From Elusimicrobiota bacterium (GTDB taxonomy: Bacteria; Elusimicrobiota; Elusimicrobia; UBA1565; UBA9628), in the NCBI GenBank assembly GCA_016194625.1, contig JACQBB010000246.1, positions 1 through 7,115 on the forward strand: a DNA stretch of 7,115 nucleotides, in the 5' to 3' direction. The notes below the pieces were generated by a model. The model did not search any database and was not told where the DNA came from. It worked only from the letters and a program-made list of their open reading frames with translations. Below, piece after piece: positions 5,040 to 7,115 of this stretch; position 1 is the stretch's first letter; every line of letters starts with the position of its first letter. A program made the position numbers and the translations under genes.

Positions 5040-5933
5040 TCAAAGGACGGCGAGGGCGTCGGCCAAAGGACCGGGAGGGGCGTCCACGCGCTCGGCGCCG
5101 ACGAAACGCGCCAGGGAGCGCAGCGCCGACGCCGTCCCCGCCGCCGAGGCCGCGTCCAGCGGGGCCTCGAACCCCGCGCGCCGCACCTCCAGCCGCCGCT
5201 CCCCCCGGTGCGTCTTGAGGTCCACGCGTCCGATCAGGCGTCCCTCGTGCAGGACGGGCAGCGCGTAGTAGCCGTGCACGCGCTTGGGCGCCGGCGTGTA
5301 CACCTCGATGCGGTAGTCGAAGCCGAACAGCGCCTTCGCCCTCCCCCGGTGCCACAGCAGGGAGTCGAACGGGGAGAGCAGCGTCGTCCCGCGGGGCTCC
5401 GGCGGCGCCGCGAGGGCGGGCAGGTCGTCGGCGAGCGCGTACCAGCGTCCTTTCAGCCCCTCCACCGTCAGCGCGACGGCCTCGCCGCTCTTCAGCAGGG
5501 TCTTCAGCGCGCGCCGCCTCTCGCCGGGCGCGAAGCGCGGGAAGGTCAGGTAGCGCGGCAGGTCGGCCTCCGCCGCGGCGCCCAGCGCGCGCAGGGTCTT
5601 GCGCAGACGGCGGCGGTAGTCGGCCATCGCGCGCGACCACGCGGGCAGGTCCGACGCCGCGACGAGGCAGGCCGCGTGCGCCCAGTACTCGAACGCCGCG
5701 CGCTCGCCGTAGACGAGGCGCTCGAGCGCGTCGGGCGCGTACGGCCCGAAGCGGCTCCACAGCGTCAGCTCGTGGCCGCGCGCGACGACGTTGATCGAGT
5801 CGAGCTGCACGCCGCCGACGTCGGAGGCGAAGCGCTCCAGCGACGCCGCGCTCAGCGGCCGCGCGAACGGGCGGTCCAGGTGCTGGCGCGCCAGGAACAG
5901 GCGCGCGACGGCCTCGGGGGCGGCGCTCCTCAC
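5040..5933 (-). CDS. Compact YcaQ/AlkX-like DNA glycosylase homologue (winged-helix, HTH_42 type)
   Basis: A 297-residue protein. Recognisable family blocks are GGVQLDSINVVARG at 40-53, EYWAHAACL at 82-90, TTLLSPFDSLLWHRGRAK at 183-200, FDYRIEVYTPAPKR at 205-218, HGYYALPVLHEGRLIGRVD at 220-238 and LKTHR at 239-243. E. coli YcaQ (AlkX) unhooks DNA interstrand crosslinks and removes bulky alkylated bases; Gln43-Leu44-Asp45 matches its catalytic QΦD motif. Compared with YcaQ (about 410 residues, from memory) the stretch between YWAH and LSPFD is roughly 80-90 residues shorter, as if one of the tandem winged helices were missing; the frame is open throughout, so this is not a frameshift. The start is the GTG at 5933, which overlaps the TGA of the preceding gene as GTGA; family homology begins soon after it. 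Glycosylase activity is likely but untested for so short a form. Confidence 0.88.
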   Translation of the reverse strand: MRSAAPEAVARLFLARQHLDRPFARPLSAASLERFASDVGGVQLDSINVVARGHELTLWSRFGPYAPDALERLVYGERAAFEYWAHAACLVAASDLPAWSRAMADYRRRLRKTLRALGAAAEADLPRYLTFPRFAPGERRRALKTLLKSGEAVALTVEGLKGRWYALADDLPALAAPPEPRGTTLLSPFDSLLWHRGRAKALFGFDYRIEVYTPAPKRVHGYYALPVLHEGRLIGRVDLKTHRGERRLEVRRAGFEAPLDAASAAGTASALRSLARFVGAERVDAPPGPLADALAVL

Positions 5934-6742
5934 GGCTCGCCGGGCTCCGGAGGCCTCAGCTCGAAACGGAAGCGCAGCGTCTCGATCCAGGGACGCCGCC
6001 CCGGGCCCAGGTTGCCCAGGCGCAGGCTGCGGACCGTCAGCGTCCCGCGCTCGGCCTTCGCGCGCAGGCGCTCGTGCGCGGACACCGCCTCGTCCACCTT
6101 CTTCCACGGGACGCCCTCGGTCCACAGCACCTGCCCCAGCGACGCCTCGGCGACGGCGCGCTCGGCCTCCGTCGCCGCGCAGCGGAAGCGCCGCACCGGG
6201 CCCGGAGCGTCCGTCTTCCGCGGCGCGGGATCGTCGCCGTCCCGGAAGTGCCAGCCGAACAGCTCCAGGTCGTTCGTGCCCCGGTACGGCGGCGTCAGCG
6301 GCCGGCAGAAGTCTCCGCCGGGGCCGGTCACCTCGATCGTCCAGCCTTCGGTGAACGGCGCCAGGCGGAAGGTGCGCGTCGAGTCGATCGGCGCCTCGAA
6401 CGCCTCGCCGCGGGCGACCTCGCCGGCGACCGCGAAGGCCGCCGGCGCGCCGACGGTCAGCAGGCGGGCGCCGAGGAAGCGGGCGTCCCCGTCGAAATCG
6501 CACGCGACGGTCGTCGCCGCCAGCTCGACGCCGGTCGGCGCGAGCAGGGGGAGGGCGTACACGAAGCGGCTCCCGCCGCCGGGGCGCTCGCGCGCCTCCG
6601 GCGCGGCGGCCGCGGCGGCGTCCAGCGCCGCGCCCGGATGGGCCGCGACGACGCCCGCCAGCCGCGGGTCCGCCGCCAGCGGCGCGAGCGACGGCGCCGA
6701 GGAGAGGCAGACGGACGCGACGAGGGCGAGCGCGGGGGGCAT
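5930..6742 (-). CDS. Secreted protein of unknown function
   Basis: A 270-residue protein that I do not recognise. Residues 1-23 form a Sec signal peptide (PPALALVASVCLSSAPSLA). Cys12 does not sit in a good lipobox, because Val precedes it. The mature part has repeated beta-strand patterns: SRFVYALPLLAPTGVELAAT, then a middle segment with FTEGWTIEVTGPGGDFCRPL and NDLELFGWHFRD, and a C-terminal strand ETLRFRFELRPPEPGEP. This suggests a mostly beta, periplasmic or surface protein. The ATG at 6742 starts directly before the signal peptide; an in-frame TTG at 6760 would add six residues ahead of it. The stop overlaps the GTG of the glycosylase-like gene, so the two should be made from one mRNA even though one acts outside and the other on DNA. 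The only -10-like hexamer is a poor TTGAGT eight bases before the ATG. Confidence 0.8.
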   Translation of the reverse strand: MPPALALVASVCLSSAPSLAPLAADPRLAGVVAAHPGAALDAAAAAAPEARERPGGGSRFVYALPLLAPTGVELAATTVACDFDGDARFLGARLLTVGAPAAFAVAGEVARGEAFEAPIDSTRTFRLAPFTEGWTIEVTGPGGDFCRPLTPPYRGTNDLELFGWHFRDGDDPAPRKTDAPGPVRRFRCAATEAERAVAEASLGQVLWTEGVPWKKVDEAVSAHERLRAKAERGTLTVRSLRLGNLGPGRRPWIETLRFRFELRPPEPGEP

Positions 6743-6783
6743 GCGCCGACACTCAACCAAAAACCCGGGCGCCGAGGGAATGG

Positions 6784-6789
6784 TATCCT
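6784..6789 (+). promoter_or_regulatory. -10-like element (TATCCT), leaderless start of the serine hydrolase gene
   Basis: TATCCT followed by GTCCGCG and the ATG at 6797 (seven-base spacer). It shares the T-GTCC junction with the elements at 2389, 3529 and 3583. Confidence 0.5.
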
Positions 6790-6796
6790 GTCCGCG

Positions 6797-7115
6797 ATGG
6801 ACGCCAAGGTCCTCGCCGCGTTCGCCGCCGCCGCCGGGCTCGCCTGGTCCGTCGGCCGCCTGCTGCGCGTCGTCGGCGTCGGGGCCGCGTACAAGGCCAA
6901 GGCGCTGTGCTCGGCGCTGTTCGTCTCCGCCCTGGACCTGGACCCCGACGAGGCGCCCGAGGTCTCCGCGGAGGCCTACAAGCTGATGCGCCTGTTCCCC
7001 GCGAAGGTGGACCGCGCGGCGCGGACCGTCACCGCCTCCTTCTTCGGCCTGCGCGCGCGCACCGCCGCGTTCCGGCCCGGCTTCGGCGCGGCCCTGGCCT
7101 TCCGGCCCCTGCCGC
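6797..7115 (+). CDS. Serine hydrolase, beta-lactamase family, N-terminal part (cut by right edge)
   Basis: The frame is open from the ATG at 6797 to the window end: 106 full codons with no stop. Residues 1-25 contain a hydrophobic segment (VLAAFAAAAGLAWSVGRLL) that would serve as a signal anchor or export signal. The next part (GVGAAYKAKALCSALFVSALDLDP at about 27-50, VDRAARTVTASFFGLRARTA at about 75-94, FRPGFGAAL at 95-103) matches, from memory, the N-terminal region of serine hydrolases of the beta-lactamase/penicillin-binding protein class, with the pattern Y-x-AK-x-LCS-x-x-FVSG and later VDRxxxSVTAxxxG...YRPGxGC. The catalytic SxxK lies beyond the window, so the assignment rests on the N-terminus only. 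These proteins usually face the periplasm. There is no Shine-Dalgarno; the start follows a TATCCT. It is divergent from the secreted-protein gene. Confidence 0.78.
   Translation, partial: MDAKVLAAFAAAAGLAWSVGRLLRVVGVGAAYKAKALCSALFVSALDLDPDEAPEVSAEAYKLMRLFPAKVDRAARTVTASFFGLRARTAAFRPGFGAALAFRPLP

Noticed and set aside
4951..5760. A 269-codon minus-strand frame overlapping the glycosylase-like gene
   Set aside because: Low-complexity Arg/Ala/Gly translation with no motif. The overlapping frame encodes the recognisable YcaQ-type protein.
6743..6756. A TANNNT leaderless element for the secreted protein at 6742
   Set aside because: The hexamer is TTGAGT, which breaks the TA rule, so it was not counted in the leaderless set.
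3699..6986. A 1095-codon open frame on the plus strand
   Set aside because: It runs across the methyltransferase in another frame and antisense to three well-supported minus-strand genes. Its translation is Arg/Ala/Gly-rich without domains, as expected for a shadow frame in GC-rich DNA.

Overview
This is a 7.1 kb bacterial chromosomal window of very high GC content, with gaps between genes that are short or absent. It carries eight complete protein genes, plus two more cut by the window edges. No tRNA, rRNA, CRISPR, insertion sequence or phage gene was seen. Three products start with Sec-type signal peptides. No phylogenetic marker is present, so the phylum is open. The high GC, the many apparently leaderless genes and the uncharacterised secreted proteins would fit several GC-rich lineages, such as Elusimicrobiota (my weak first guess) or Deinococcota.

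Left block (1-2377, all on the minus strand, read right to left): a small beta-class carbonic anhydrase; an overlapping YkgJ-type eight-cysteine protein; a PAS-domain protein with two cysteine motifs; and a secreted protein of a poorly characterised family that resembles DUF3626/ADP-ribosyltransferase-like proteins and runs off the left edge. The first three look like one operon. The fourth may also have its own promoter.

Middle block (2378-4898): a 183-bp divergent spacer with short AT-rich repeats leads to a secreted HNH-like nuclease (plus). This converges on a small protein with a Lys/Ala-rich tail and an Ig-like domain (minus). That small gene is divergent from a TrmH/TrmJ-like RNA 2'-O-methyltransferase (plus), which in turn converges on a GDT1/UPF0016 cation transporter (minus). 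Both convergent pairs share a CTAG in which the two stop codons overlap.

Right block (4899-7115): a spacer with a perfect 20-bp palindrome; a shortened YcaQ/AlkX-like DNA glycosylase homologue that seems to lack one winged-helix segment; a secreted protein of unknown function joined to it by a GTGA overlap; and the divergent start of a serine hydrolase (beta-lactamase family) that runs off the right edge.

The most notable window-wide signal is a TANNNT hexamer 6-11 bases before the start codon of six genes. In four of these it is followed directly by GTCC. This implies leaderless or nearly leaderless mRNAs. Only two genes have a clear Shine-Dalgarno sequence. No complete new defence or metabolic system is evident. 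The less ordinary items are the compact glycosylase, the cysteine-rich operon, the H1-like-tail protein and the leaderless promoter pattern.
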